Shown here: in pieces, positions 1 to 7,017 of the stretch
Position numbering within the stretch: the stretch's first letter is position 1
Layout of the letters: each line of letters starts with the position of its first letter
Translations under genes and position numbers: made by a program
The notes under the pieces: generated by a model
The model's database searches: none
Told to the model about the DNA's origin: nothing
What the model saw: only the letters and a program-made list of their open reading frames with translations
IMG/VR virus record: IMGVR_UViG_3300035698_014421
Coordinates: 1 to 40,247 of that record
DNA from: a virus
Strand: one strand, 5' to 3'
Length of the DNA: 40,247 nucleotides

Positions 1-270
1 CGCGGGGTTGACCTGCGCGGGGCTGACCTGTGCGGGGCAAACCTGCGCGGGGCCAACCTGCGCGACGCCGACCTGCGCGACGCCGACCTGCGCGGGGCCG
101 ACCTGCGCGACGCCGACCTGCGCGGGGCCGACCTGTACAACGCCGACTTGCGCGACGCCGACCTGCGCGAAGCCGACCAGCGCGACGCCGACCTATGCAA
201 CGCCGACCTGCGCGGGGCCAACCTGTGCAACGCTGACCTGTGCGAAAAGGAGGGAAAAAATGGGGTTTAA
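1..270 (+). CDS. Pentapeptide-repeat protein, 3' end only
   Basis: The window opens inside this gene. Frame 1 reads sixteen consecutive five-residue units of the A(D/N)LxG type ([15 protein letters not shown]), then a short tail CEKEGKNGV and TAA. Pentapeptide repeats fold as a right-handed quadrilateral beta-helix; some family members mimic DNA and protect gyrase, but nothing here fixes a function. The stop overlaps the start of the next gene at 260, and the final codons supply that gene's ribosome site. The missing 5' end is probably the partial gene at 40075-40247, which would make the molecule circular or terminally redundant. One unit ends in Q instead of L (ADQ at about 178-180). Confidence 0.85.
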   Translation, partial: RGVDLRGADLCGANLRGANLRDADLRDADLRGADLRDADLRGADLYNADLRDADLREADQRDADLCNADLRGANLCNADLCEKEGKNGV

Positions 271-673
271 AGATGTTATAGTAGAAAAAAATGAACTCGA
301 GGTAATCGCACTTCGAGAACATTTCACCACACCGGAACGCGGTGAGATGTACGTATCTTCAGCCGTATGGTTGGAGATAGAAAAAGACGGGGTTAAACTC
401 CCTTTGGTAAAAGGGGACACTATTTGGCGGAGCAAGAAGCATTCTGCCAGGGCGGCCTTCAAGGTCTTCAGCCCGAAAGAAAATTCACATTTCGTGGTAT
501 TGGTTCTTCCTGGGAAGAGAACCGGAAAGGATATGTCGGGAATTTTCGGGAATGGGGACACAGGGAGAAAGTCCCCAGACAAAACCTCCGTGTTTGAGAG
601 AGAAGTAGATAAATTATTTCTAGTATCAGAGGCAGAAGCGGGGAAAATGGCAGGCACCCATCAAAAAGGGTGA
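260..673 (+). CDS. Hypothetical protein, 137 aa
   Basis: I do not recognise a family. The start is the ATG at 260 behind a strong AAGGAGGG ribosome site. The same frame stays open upstream only because the pentapeptide DNA lacks stops, so longer starts are rejected. The protein is mixed alpha/beta: an acidic start, a central beta-rich part ([15 protein letters not shown] at about residues 85-100) and a charged C-terminus. It has no membrane segment or signal peptide. It overlaps the end of the pentapeptide gene by 11 bases, which implies coupled translation. Confidence 0.75.
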   Translation: MGFKDVIVEKNELEVIALREHFTTPERGEMYVSSAVWLEIEKDGVKLPLVKGDTIWRSKKHSARAAFKVFSPKENSHFVVLVLPGKRTGKDMSGIFGNGDTGRKSPDKTSVFEREVDKLFLVSEAEAGKMAGTHQKG

Positions 674-706
674 GAATACGAAAATAACACTAAACAAGGA
701 GAGAAA

Positions 707-916
707 ATGAGAGAAGGCCAAAAAGTTATCATCGGAGAACCGATGGTAAGAAATAGAGCAGAACTCTACATGGAGTTGATAGAGTTACGCAAACAACTAT
801 CAGAAGGCCATTTTTACCTGATGGGTGTAGAACCGGATGAAATCACAGTAGAAGATTCATTGAAAGCGTTCGGATGGGATGAAAACGGGGTATTTACCGG
901 GGAGGTGGGCGCGTGA
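707..916 (+). CDS. Hypothetical protein, 69 aa (MREGQKV start)
   Basis: A small acidic protein with no recognised family. The ATG follows an AAGGAGAG site by four bases. Its first seven residues, MREGQKV, are shared with the next gene, and the underlying 19 bases are almost identical (708-726 and 914-932), so the start region was duplicated. The end overlaps the GTG start of the next gene as GTGA, a sign of translational coupling. Confidence 0.75.
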   Translation: MREGQKVIIGEPMVRNRAELYMELIELRKQLSEGHFYLMGVEPDEITVEDSLKAFGWDENGVFTGEVGA

Positions 917-1368
917 GAGAAGGCCAAAAAGTCCTTATTAACCACTATGATACGGTGGACCGACCGAAACGGATTACAAGGCTAGCAGGGAAGCAAGGTC
1001 GTATCACGCACATCTTCCGCAACGGAAGATACCTGGTTGAAGTCTATGGAATCAATTATGATGTTTCCCCGGAATCATTGGACGAAGTAGAAGATGACCC
1101 ACTGCTACATGTCGTCTTGAAGCAGTGGGAGCCGAACATATGGGATCTCTATTACAATGGCCGCCGCTATGGTGTCAGGAATCCACAACTTTTAAATCTG
1201 CGTACTTTGCGCCATGAATTGATCGGGGAACGTCAGCAGGACGCCATCACGGAAGAATTATTCCATGGGTTGACTAATTATTGGACCGGTTGGGCGCTGG
1301 CTGAAAAGCATGAAGATGTTTTGTCTCCGGTCAGCAACCACAAACGCGCTGTGATGGCGCACTTTTAA
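913..1368 (+). CDS. Hypothetical protein, 151 aa, SH3/KOW-like N-terminus
   Basis: It starts at GTG 913, overlapping the TGA of the preceding gene. Residues 1-55 (GQKVLI, KQGRITHIFRNGRYLVEVYG) have the alternating beta pattern of a KOW/SH3-type barrel, often seen in small phage nucleic-acid-binding proteins. This is a pattern-based guess. The C-terminal half is helical and unrecognised. The MREGQKV start repeats that of the upstream gene. The next gene follows after nine bases that contain a GGGGGAAAT-like ribosome site. Confidence 0.7.
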   Translation: MREGQKVLINHYDTVDRPKRITRLAGKQGRITHIFRNGRYLVEVYGINYDVSPESLDEVEDDPLLHVVLKQWEPNIWDLYYNGRRYGVRNPQLLNLRTLRHELIGERQQDAITEELFHGLTNYWTGWALAEKHEDVLSPVSNHKRAVMAHF

Positions 1369-1377
1369 GGGGGAAAT

Positions 1378-2559
1378 ATGATAAAAAACTTACACACGGC
1401 ACTCGCAGAGCAGGGAAAGATTAAGATCGGAAAGAAGGGCAAAACAAAAAAATCCAAAGACGGGGCAGATTATCAGGAAGCCATTAAGGATGATTTTTTC
1501 ACGCTCACTACATTAGAGCGTGACGGCACCCCGGAGAAAAATTTCAAGGTCGACGATGAAGCTATGAAAGGGCTCCCGAAAGAGCCGAAGTCCTTAAGGA
1601 TTGAGCTTCTGTACGATGATACTGCACTGAATTTCCCGAACTCATATGCAATGTTCAATACGGACGGGTTATTTTGTTTAGGGGATGGGGAAACTGCACA
1701 GCGGGGCGGAAAAGAGATCCCCTGCGACACGAACACATGTAAATTTTTTAAAAGCAAAACATGCAAGATCAGCGGGATCTTAGTGTGCCGCCTCTCCCAC
1801 CTCAAGAATCTTATGGGGGTCTATAAGTTTCGTACACATAGTTGGAATAGCGTAAAAAACATCCTGGCCGCGTTGCATTATATACAGACTCTTACCGGCG
1901 ATATAGTTGCCGGCATCCCTTTGGAAATGAAGGTGGTTAAGAAGTCCACCAAACACGGGATCATCAAAGTCGTTACGTTAGAACCTGTGGCGAAAACTGA
2001 TGATGAGTTAGCAGATGCGCTTGAAAAGGTCATCGCGCGGCGGCGGAGATTACAGATCGATATTCATGCCGTCGAGGAAAAAGCCATCAAATCCGGGGTC
2101 ACTCAGGATACGGACGATCCTGATGACGTTAAGGCAGAATTTTACCCAGGTGAAAAACCCGAACTCACGCAGGAAGAACGCGATGACGCATTAGCACAGG
2201 CTTATGTGGAAATTGCAAAAATTTGGCGTGAATACGATGTAAACGAATTTGAGCAGGAAGCCAGCGTCAGGAAATTCTTTCATATCGAGTCAGGCGATAT
2301 TTCGGAATGTTGGGATATCGACCGGCTGGAAGAATACGCCGCATATAAAGAGCTTTCTTGCCTCAAGAAAAAGCTCAAACGGATGGTAAACGCAACCAAT
2401 AAACTCACAGAGGAAGAGGGGGCAAAGGTGTTGGCTGTGGCCGATTCGGACGAGTTGGACAAGCCAACAGCGCTGAAAGGAGTAAATTGGGTGAATAATA
2501 TTGAGAGGTACAGACTTTCGGAAGAGATCCCACTGGGAGAGGGAGGAATCCCGGAATGA
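1378..2559 (+). CDS. gp3-like recombination directionality factor homologue
   Basis: 393 residues. The region of about residues 70-205 matches what I know of the phiC31 gp3-like RDF family, often annotated as hydrolase or metal-binding protein. It has LNFPNSYAMFNTDGLFCLGDGETA, split here by position as a Cys at about residue 100 and a GDGETA motif, then a Cys cluster (C-T-C-K spacing at about 115-135), then HSWNSVKNILAALHYI and AGIPLEMKVV. In temperate phages with large serine integrases, gp3 binds the integrase and switches it to excision. No integrase is visible here, so the protein may have another role or the integrase may be lost. The C-terminal 180 residues are charged and helical. The gene overlaps the nuclease gene by four bases. 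Confidence 0.65.
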   Translation: MIKNLHTALAEQGKIKIGKKGKTKKSKDGADYQEAIKDDFFTLTTLERDGTPEKNFKVDDEAMKGLPKEPKSLRIELLYDDTALNFPNSYAMFNTDGLFCLGDGETAQRGGKEIPCDTNTCKFFKSKTCKISGILVCRLSHLKNLMGVYKFRTHSWNSVKNILAALHYIQTLTGDIVAGIPLEMKVVKKSTKHGIIKVVTLEPVAKTDDELADALEKVIARRRRLQIDIHAVEEKAIKSGVTQDTDDPDDVKAEFYPGEKPELTQEERDDALAQAYVEIAKIWREYDVNEFEQEASVRKFFHIESGDISECWDIDRLEEYAAYKELSCLKKKLKRMVNATNKLTEEEGAKVLAVADSDELDKPTALKGVNWVNNIERYRLSEEIPLGEGGIPE

Positions 2560-2969
2560 ACATTGATGACCAAAATCAATATATGATGGGGCGGCAACGC
2601 CTAAAACCTGAGATGGCATTGCAATGTGCTCTAATGTCATGGCTAGATACAAAATATCCAGCCATAAAGGCGCTAACAATGGCATCTGCCGGTGGATTAT
2701 GGACAAGTATTTCGCAGGCATCGCTTATGAAAAGTTCAGGGTACCTAAAAGGAACCCCCGATATTTTTATACCGATTCCACAAACCCCATACCACGGGCT
2801 TTTTATTGAGTTGAAATCTGAAAAAGGCAGAGCAAGTAAGGAGCAAAAGGCCCTTTTGTTGGCGCTGAATAAGCAAGGATACTTTGCGGCAATTTGTAAA
2901 GGCTGGAATGATGGCATATCCCTCGTAGAAACGTATTGCAGCGACTTTATAAGGGGGAATATGCCATGA
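2556..2969 (+). CDS. VRR-NUC domain nuclease
   Basis: 137 residues. The C-terminal part carries the VRR-NUC signature of the PD-(D/E)xK fold: GTPDIF at about 66-71, an ELK triad at 85-87, then KEQKALLLALNKQGYFAAIC, which supplies the conserved Gln helix and the final strand. Stand-alone phage VRR-NUC proteins are thought to act as junction-resolving or flap nucleases in replication and recombination. It starts with ATGA overlapping the RDF-like gene and ends with ATGA overlapping a 25-residue membrane peptide, so it belongs to one coupled operon. Confidence 0.85.
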   Translation: MNIDDQNQYMMGRQRLKPEMALQCALMSWLDTKYPAIKALTMASAGGLWTSISQASLMKSSGYLKGTPDIFIPIPQTPYHGLFIELKSEKGRASKEQKALLLALNKQGYFAAICKGWNDGISLVETYCSDFIRGNMP

Positions 2970-3043
2970 ACACCTGGAAAACATATCTCATAATTGCCGT
3001 GTTTGTCGTGTCCGTTTATCTGCAACACAGAAGAGGAGAATAA
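2966..3043 (+). CDS. Single-pass membrane micropeptide, 25 aa
   Basis: A tiny ORF with ATGA overlap to the nuclease gene and TAATG overlap to the pentapeptide gene downstream. The peptide begins MNTWKTY and has one hydrophobic stretch (LIIAVFVVSVYL) followed by a basic tail. Coupling at both ends argues that it is translated. Its last 15 bases include the AGAGGAG ribosome site of the next gene, and that same block also precedes the second pentapeptide gene at 40075. Its function is unknown. Confidence 0.5.
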   Translation: MNTWKTYLIIAVFVVSVYLQHRRGE

Positions 3044-3816
3044 TGAACATGAAAATAAACATAAACATCGAAGAATTGAAAAAACTGAGGGCGTGTCCCC
3101 CAGGGATTGAAGCATTTTTAGAAATATTCCCGAGTGGAGAAGCTAATGTTGAGTGGAACCTCAACAAACAGATTGAGCTTCTCAAAACGCCTCTCAAACA
3201 ATTTCTTTTTTGGGCGTGGCGGATGCAGATGATCCCGATATTCTCAATGCGCGACGCCGACCTGTGCGGGGCCGACCTGTGCGGGGCCGACCTGTGCAAC
3301 GCCGACCTGTGCGGGGCCAACCTGTGCGGGGCAAACCTGCGCGGGGTTGACCTGCGCGGGGTTGACCTGTGCGGGGCTGACCTGTACAACGCCGACCTGC
3401 GCGGGGCCAACCTGCGCGACGCATACCTGTTCAACGCCGACCTGCGCGGGGCCAACCTGCGCGACGCCGACCTGTGCGGGGCAAACCTGCGCAACGCCGA
3501 CCTGCACGGGGCTGACCTGTGCGACGCCGACCTGTGCAACGCCAACCTGCGCGGGGCAAACCTGCGCAACGCCGACCTGCACGGGGTTGACCTGCGCGGG
3601 GCAAACCTGTGCGGGGCCAACCTGTGCGGGGCCAACCTGCGCGGGGTTGACCTGTGCGGGGCAAACCTGCGCGGGGTTGACCTGTGCGGGGCTGACCTGC
3701 GCGGGGTTGACCTGGGCCATATCCGGCAATGCGTATCCATATTCGGAGTAGAAACGGAGTTCAAGACGCGAGGGATCACCACCGCAATGCCCGTTGCGGG
3801 GCCAACCTGTCAGTAA
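3043..3816 (+). CDS. Pentapeptide-repeat protein (complete copy)
   Basis: 257 residues. Residues 1-69 form a non-repeat head with LRACPPGIEAF and a Trp-rich helix; this head type (small helix, ACxxGIEAF) is seen on other phage pentapeptide proteins. Residues 70-224 are 31 uninterrupted pentapeptides ([15 protein letters not shown]), predicted to form a beta-helix. The last 33 residues are foreign: a stretch from GHIRQCVSI to TRGITTA matches the middle of the gene at 37613, with 11 residues deleted. The final VAGPTCQ is a pentapeptide fragment read in another frame. The gene is coupled to the upstream micropeptide by TAATG. A second copy starts at 40075. Confidence 0.9.
   Translation: MNMKININIEELKKLRACPPGIEAFLEIFPSGEANVEWNLNKQIELLKTPLKQFLFWAWRMQMIPIFSMRDADLCGADLCGADLCNADLCGANLCGANLRGVDLRGVDLCGADLYNADLRGANLRDAYLFNADLRGANLRDADLCGANLRNADLHGADLCDADLCNANLRGANLRNADLHGVDLRGANLCGANLCGANLRGVDLCGANLRGVDLCGADLRGVDLGHIRQCVSIFGVETEFKTRGITTAMPVAGPTCQ
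3250..3714 (+). repeat. 15-bp tandem array (31 units)
   Basis: 31 in-phase 15-bp units coding for pentapeptides. The fifth codon is always CTG, the fourth is GAC or AAC, and the first is always NNC (CGC, TGC, TAC, CAC, TTC). The same array with 16 units occupies 1-240. Because the units are so uniform, several frames on both strands stay open. Such arrays are prone to unequal recombination and to assembly breaks. Confidence 0.9.
3715..3786 (+). repeat. Segment shared with 37697-37801
   Basis: These 72 bases match 37697-37801 base for base by eye, apart from a 33-base in-frame deletion. The segment sits between pentapeptide units, and the sequence after it (about 3793-3811) again resembles a pentapeptide unit, but out of frame. 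Confidence 0.85.
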
Positions 3817-3835
3817 AATTGGGGGGAGAATAATT

Positions 3836-4252
3836 ATGATCACAGAAACAATTGAAGTGCCGGCACAGGCGCTAATTGACGATCTTGAAACACACCTTAA
3901 AAAGGATGGGAGTGAAAACATTGAAAAATCTGAAAGCGTCAAGATCGCAAAAGAGAAGAGTGGTACGCTTTTCTTGATGATGGCTGAAGAACTTCGAGAA
4001 AAAAATCACATTGAAGAAGAGCTTGAAGAGGCACGGGGGGCCATTCGGACCATGGCGGAGAAGGAGAAAAACAATTGCTTGCTCATTGAAAAGCTGTACA
4101 ATGAAATCCTCACGTACCGTCCCAAAACATCGGCACGCCCTCACGATACGAATGGCACATCAGAGGAAGTAACTGCCGGATGGAAGGAAGATCACCAAAA
4201 TAATTACAATGAGATCCTGCGCAAAACGAAGGAACGCGTAGGCATGTCGTAA
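3836..4252 (+). CDS. Hypothetical coiled-coil protein, 138 aa
   Basis: I do not recognise this protein. The ATG at 3836 follows a GGGGGGAGAA ribosome site; upstream in-frame starts lie in the repeat debris. It is strongly charged, with a probable coiled coil at about residues 40-105 (EELREKNHIEEELEEARG). It has no membrane segment. It is the last gene before the non-coding unit at 4253-4530. Confidence 0.75.
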   Translation: MITETIEVPAQALIDDLETHLKKDGSENIEKSESVKIAKEKSGTLFLMMAEELREKNHIEEELEEARGAIRTMAEKEKNNCLLIEKLYNEILTYRPKTSARPHDTNGTSEEVTAGWKEDHQNNYNEILRKTKERVGMS

Positions 4253-4267
4253 TCGTTAAAAAAAATC

Positions 4268-4313
4268 TTGACTTTTTACAGTGGTAAGTATCCTAACTAG
4301 TTAAAATCTAGTT
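4268..4313 (+). promoter_or_regulatory. Promoter with inverted repeat
   Basis: A -35 TTGACT lies at 4268-4273, with a weak -10 near 4289-4303. The inverted repeat AACTAG (4295-4300)/CTAGTT (4308-4313) and the palindrome TAACTAGTTA (4294-4303) overlap the -10 area and look like an operator. It would drive the gene-free unit that ends at the terminator near 4525. Confidence 0.5.
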
Positions 4314-4525
4314 TTCCGTCTTTTACAACTACAAATAGGAGGTAGTAAAATGTAACGTAGGGGGAAAGCCCCTCATCGTCTATTGGTACGGCGGTGTACA
4401 AGAAATATGCTGGTGAGCGGACAAATTGGCATGAAGCGAGCTACGCCGAACCTGGCGACGACGTAATGACCCAGCATAAAAAACGCAAGGAACTGTTCGG
4501 GAATGTCGGATGGTTCCTTTTTTTT
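4314..4525 (+). ncRNA. Candidate structured RNA, no coding capacity
   Basis: This gene-free stretch lies between a promoter and an intrinsic terminator. It has a perfect AGGAGG at 4337-4342, seven bases before an ATG that is followed at once by TAA (4350-4355), so the only ORF is start-stop. Next come a hairpin AGGGG/CCCCT (4359-4373), an eight-base pairing TATGCTGG (4406-4413) with CCAGCATA (4471-4478), and an inner pairing TTGGC with GCCGA. It may be a regulatory RNA, a ribosome-trapping decoy or an attenuator. I could not match it to a known RNA family by eye; tRNA and hammerhead were considered and rejected. Confidence 0.5.
4487..4525 (+). terminator. Rho-independent terminator
   Basis: The stem AAGGAAC (4487-4493)/GTTCCTT (4513-4519) has a 19-base loop and runs into eight T residues (4518-4525). 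It ends the candidate RNA unit just before the next promoter. Confidence 0.75.
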
Positions 4526-4527
4526 GC

Positions 4528-4556
4528 TTGACAAAAACGTATACATGTATTAGTCT
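4528..4556 (+). promoter_or_regulatory. Leaderless promoter of the RHH gene
   Basis: TTGACA at 4528-4533, a 17-base spacer, and TAGTCT at 4551-4556; the ATG follows six bases later, where the transcript should begin. The spacer contains the palindrome ATACATGTAT (4541-4550), a natural operator for the RHH protein encoded downstream. No ribosome site is present. Confidence 0.75.
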
Positions 4557-4562
4557 GGAATT

Positions 4563-4760
4563 ATGAAAAAATCAATACACGTTTTAGTCGACGAAGAGAT
4601 CAAAGCTCAGGTTGTTCAGCTTTCAAAACACCCAGAAGTACAAAGCGATTTACAGCTTGCCGAAGGGCGGAGGCTCCCTGGTTTCAACGCCGCAGTCATC
4701 CGCGAGGGCCTACGTTTAGGGCTTCCACAATTGGCCGAAAATTACAACATTATATTCTAG
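4563..4760 (+). CDS. Ribbon-helix-helix (CopG/Arc-like) regulator, 65 aa
   Basis: Residues 1-9 form a beta-strand (KKSIHVLVD), followed by helix A (EEIKAQVVQLSK), an insertion, and helix B (GFNAAVIREGLRLGL), the layout of small RHH DNA-binding proteins. These bind palindromic DNA as dimers through the strand. The ATG coincides with the predicted transcription start, so the mRNA should be leaderless. A palindrome in the promoter suggests autoregulation. The related half-site TATACAT recurs upstream of the actin gene at 10.2 kb, so it might also regulate or act in segregation; that link is inference. The helicase gene follows after 12 bases. Confidence 0.7.
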   Translation: MKKSIHVLVDEEIKAQVVQLSKHPEVQSDLQLAEGRRLPGFNAAVIREGLRLGLPQLAENYNIIF

Positions 4761-4772
4761 GGTGGATATGCT

Positions 4773-6626
4773 ATGGGAGAGAATACAATCTCTATGCCTG
4801 CAATGTCCATCGAAGCAGAACAGGCGGTATTAGGAGCATGCTTTTTATCGACGGATGCCATCAAGTCAGCTAGAGACTTGATGCATCCCCGCGATTTCTA
4901 CAGAAAATCACACAGGCTTATTTTTGAAGCGTTTTGCCGCCTTGCAGATTCGTGCAATGGGAATGGCATTGGAGATCCTTTGCTCGTGATGCGAGACGAG
5001 CTACAATCGCAGGGAACGCTTGAAGAAATAGGAGGCCCGGCATACCTAGCGCACCTGTGTGACGTCACCCCGTCAGCAGCAAATATTACGTATCATGCAA
5101 AACTAGTGCATGATAAAGCATATGTTAGGAATGCCGAAAAAATAGGTCATCAGTTAGCAGAGGATAGTCATGCCAACGATGTGTCACCAGCATCTATCCG
5201 GCAAAAGCTTGACGAATATATCCAAAAGCTTGACGAAACACCCCGTCCGGCGTGGGCTTTCTGGCATGAGAAAACATACCAGAACAAGACGAAAATAGAA
5301 TTCGACGTTGTGAGATACCTTGATTTTCTATCCGGAGAATTAGGCTATAAAACATTCACCAAACGTGATCTCCCGGTAATCGTGTCGGAAACCTCAAACG
5401 ATTTTGAATATTCAACGCAACGCGGCCAGCAGATCGTCTCGTTGAAGCAAGAAGTCATCGAATTTCTAAAGCTGGAAGGCTTTAGAAACGTCGCAAATGA
5501 ACTCCTTAAAACCCCTCGCTTTTTTTCAATCGATATTCTTGAAAATCTCCCCGCAATTTCACGAAAGAAATTAGAGAACAGCATATTTTTTAAGCGAAAA
5601 ACAAGAGTTACGTTGCAAGGTGATTACAACAACGAAAAGCCCTTCATCACGTACCGACCGAACCCAGGCGAGAATGAATGGGAGCTTGTATCCAGGCATG
5701 ACGTAGGCATTATTGTGGCTCGCCAGGGGAACGGGAAAACGAAGAGCGTAGAAGTGTTGTTGAGTGAAGCGTTAATGCCAGGGTGCGAGCCTGAGTGCCC
5801 TTTTACAATACATTTGGAGCCTGATGAGTGCATTGTTATGTTTGCAACCGAGGGGAAAGAAGATGATCACAAGAAAATGCTCAGGCGGATTGCCAAGCGA
5901 ACACATGCTGTGCAAAATAATCTTTTGGATGAAGATGGCGAATTTCGGCAACTTATTATTGAACTTTGCGGAACCGTCTCTGATGATATTGGATTCTGGA
6001 TATTGGAAAAACTTGAGTCGATCACTGAGAAAGTGGGTTTGGTGGTCATCGATACACTGATTGATACGACTCCGGATATGAATATTCAGGAGATGGCCAA
6101 CGCATTCTATGTCGACCTGATGAACGCGGCGCAGGTCAAGAATTGTGCGGTCCTCTGCACAATCCATGCCGCCCCAAACAGTAAGGACGATGACGGCAAA
6201 GCTATGGGTCATTTGGGGAGCTTGTTCATGCGGAAGAATACTATGATGCTCCAGATTAAGAAAGTCAATGATAACGGTCGGAAAGTGCATATTTTGACGT
6301 CGGACTTCCGGAATGCGAAGTCAAGAAATAGCGCGGATTCTGGTATCTATGCCGCGTTTTCATTCGAAGAAGATGGGATGGCCCATTTTATCGATTACGA
6401 CCCTGAGAACTCTGCAAAGGTGCCGAAGAAAACCAAAGAAATAGAAGCTAATTTCCGGACGGTTTTGGGTAAAGGCGCGCTGACAAAAGCCGTGTTGATA
6501 AAGCGATATATCAAGTTTGCTGGCTGTGCAGACAAGACTGCCCGGAACCATTATGAATCAATGCGGACTGCCGAAGTCATCGAAAATGTTGCAGGCAAGG
6601 TCACGCTATGCAAGGAGTTATTTTGA
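4773..6626 (+). CDS. Replicative helicase-like: DnaB-N domain plus RecA-type ATPase
   Basis: 617 residues. Residues 8-135 match the DnaB N-terminal domain (SIEAEQAVLGACFLS, DFYRKSHRLIFEAF, and GGPAYLAHLCDVTPSAANI, which I read as one conserved block). Residues 140-300 are an unfamiliar linker. A RecA-like core follows: Walker A ARQGNGKTKS at about 315, Walker B GLVVIDTL at about 422-429 and a sensor-like CTIHAAPNS at about 465. It looks more like RepA/KaiC-type AAA_25 ATPases than like the DnaB core. The last 70 residues resemble a winged helix. It probably unwinds or loads at the iteron region directly downstream, which is where phage origins often lie. Confidence 0.85.
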   Translation: MGENTISMPAMSIEAEQAVLGACFLSTDAIKSARDLMHPRDFYRKSHRLIFEAFCRLADSCNGNGIGDPLLVMRDELQSQGTLEEIGGPAYLAHLCDVTPSAANITYHAKLVHDKAYVRNAEKIGHQLAEDSHANDVSPASIRQKLDEYIQKLDETPRPAWAFWHEKTYQNKTKIEFDVVRYLDFLSGELGYKTFTKRDLPVIVSETSNDFEYSTQRGQQIVSLKQEVIEFLKLEGFRNVANELLKTPRFFSIDILENLPAISRKKLENSIFFKRKTRVTLQGDYNNEKPFITYRPNPGENEWELVSRHDVGIIVARQGNGKTKSVEVLLSEALMPGCEPECPFTIHLEPDECIVMFATEGKEDDHKKMLRRIAKRTHAVQNNLLDEDGEFRQLIIELCGTVSDDIGFWILEKLESITEKVGLVVIDTLIDTTPDMNIQEMANAFYVDLMNAAQVKNCAVLCTIHAAPNSKDDDGKAMGHLGSLFMRKNTMMLQIKKVNDNGRKVHILTSDFRNAKSRNSADSGIYAAFSFEEDGMAHFIDYDPENSAKVPKKTKEIEANFRTVLGKGALTKAVLIKRYIKFAGCADKTARNHYESMRTAEVIENVAGKVTLCKELF

Positions 6627-6658
6627 TGGCTCTGCCTAAGAAAGTTAGGTGCGCCTAA
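6626..6658 (+). CDS. Micro-ORF, 10 aa
   Basis: The ATG overlaps the helicase TGA, with an AGGAG nine bases upstream, and encodes MALPKKVRCA. It also contains a small CCTAA/TTAGG hairpin. It may be only chance or a leader element. Confidence 0.2.
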   Translation: MALPKKVRCA

Positions 6659-6661
6659 AAA

Positions 6662-6904
6662 TTGTAATTTACATTGTAATTATTGTAATTTGCTCTTGTA
6701 AGTTGTTATAAATTAACGGTTTACTGTTTTACGGTAATTTCATTGTAATTCTTGTAATTTATACTATGGCATATTCATATATAACTACTTGTTTCCATTA
6801 CACTTACACAGCATTTGTAAATTGTAATTTTATTGTAATTTTTGTATTGTAGTCATTGTAATAATCCCCCCTCTATAGAGGGGGATTATTCCTTACAATT
6901 ACAA
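6662..6904 (+). other. Iteron-rich AT region, probable replication origin
   Basis: About 300 bases without a substantial gene. The octamer TTGTAATT occurs seven times on the plus strand (6662, 6674, 6683, 6743, 6752, 6822, 6833) and once inverted at 6897-6904, with variants at 6696, 6815 and 6856. The region is very AT-rich and lies directly after the helicase gene. Clustered iterons plus an AT-rich stretch beside the helicase are typical of an initiator-bound origin. No separate initiator protein is obvious. Confidence 0.65.
6860..6890. repeat. Long inverted repeat in the origin
   Basis: Near-perfect palindrome with arms AATAATCCCCC and GGGGGATTATT around CTCTATAGAG, with one extra C. Iterons point toward it from the left and are inverted on the right (6897). 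It has no T-run, so a terminator is unlikely; extrusion or protein binding at an origin is more likely. Confidence 0.7.
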
Positions 6905-6930
6905 CTTTACGGCAGAGGAGAAAAAACGAC

Positions 6931-7017
6931 ATGGACAACAAAATTGATCCTGCTGAAACTGAAGGGCATCTTACCGCGTCACGTCCTGGCCGCGTGGGGC
7001 CAATTGCAACAATATGA
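6931..7017 (+). CDS. Hypothetical small protein, 28 aa
   Basis: The ATG follows an AGAGGAG ribosome site by ten bases and overlaps the next gene as ATGA. The peptide (MDNKIDPAETEGHL...) is polar and unrecognised. The good start signal and the coupling support translation. Confidence 0.45.
   Translation: MDNKIDPAETEGHLTASRPGRVGPIATI

Noticed and set aside
1-240. Diversity-generating retroelement variable region
   Set aside because: Variation among units is not limited to adenines, and no reverse transcriptase or template repeat is present.
3250-3714. Regular 15-bp tandem repeats resembling a CRISPR-like array
   Set aside because: The units have no spacers and translate cleanly as pentapeptides in the gene frame; no cas genes are present.
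3244-3942. Long minus-strand ORFs across the pentapeptide array
   Set aside because: They exist only because the repeat lacks stops in several frames; the pentapeptide frame has the ribosome site and a head domain.
4365-4440. tRNA-like stretch (TCGTCTATTGG resembles a D-arm)
   Set aside because: No T-arm (TTCRAATCC-like) and no matching acceptor stem follow at the right distance.
4409-4440. Hammerhead-like CTGGTGAG...GAA
   Set aside because: The core CTGATGAG and GAAAC motifs are not intact and the stems do not fit.
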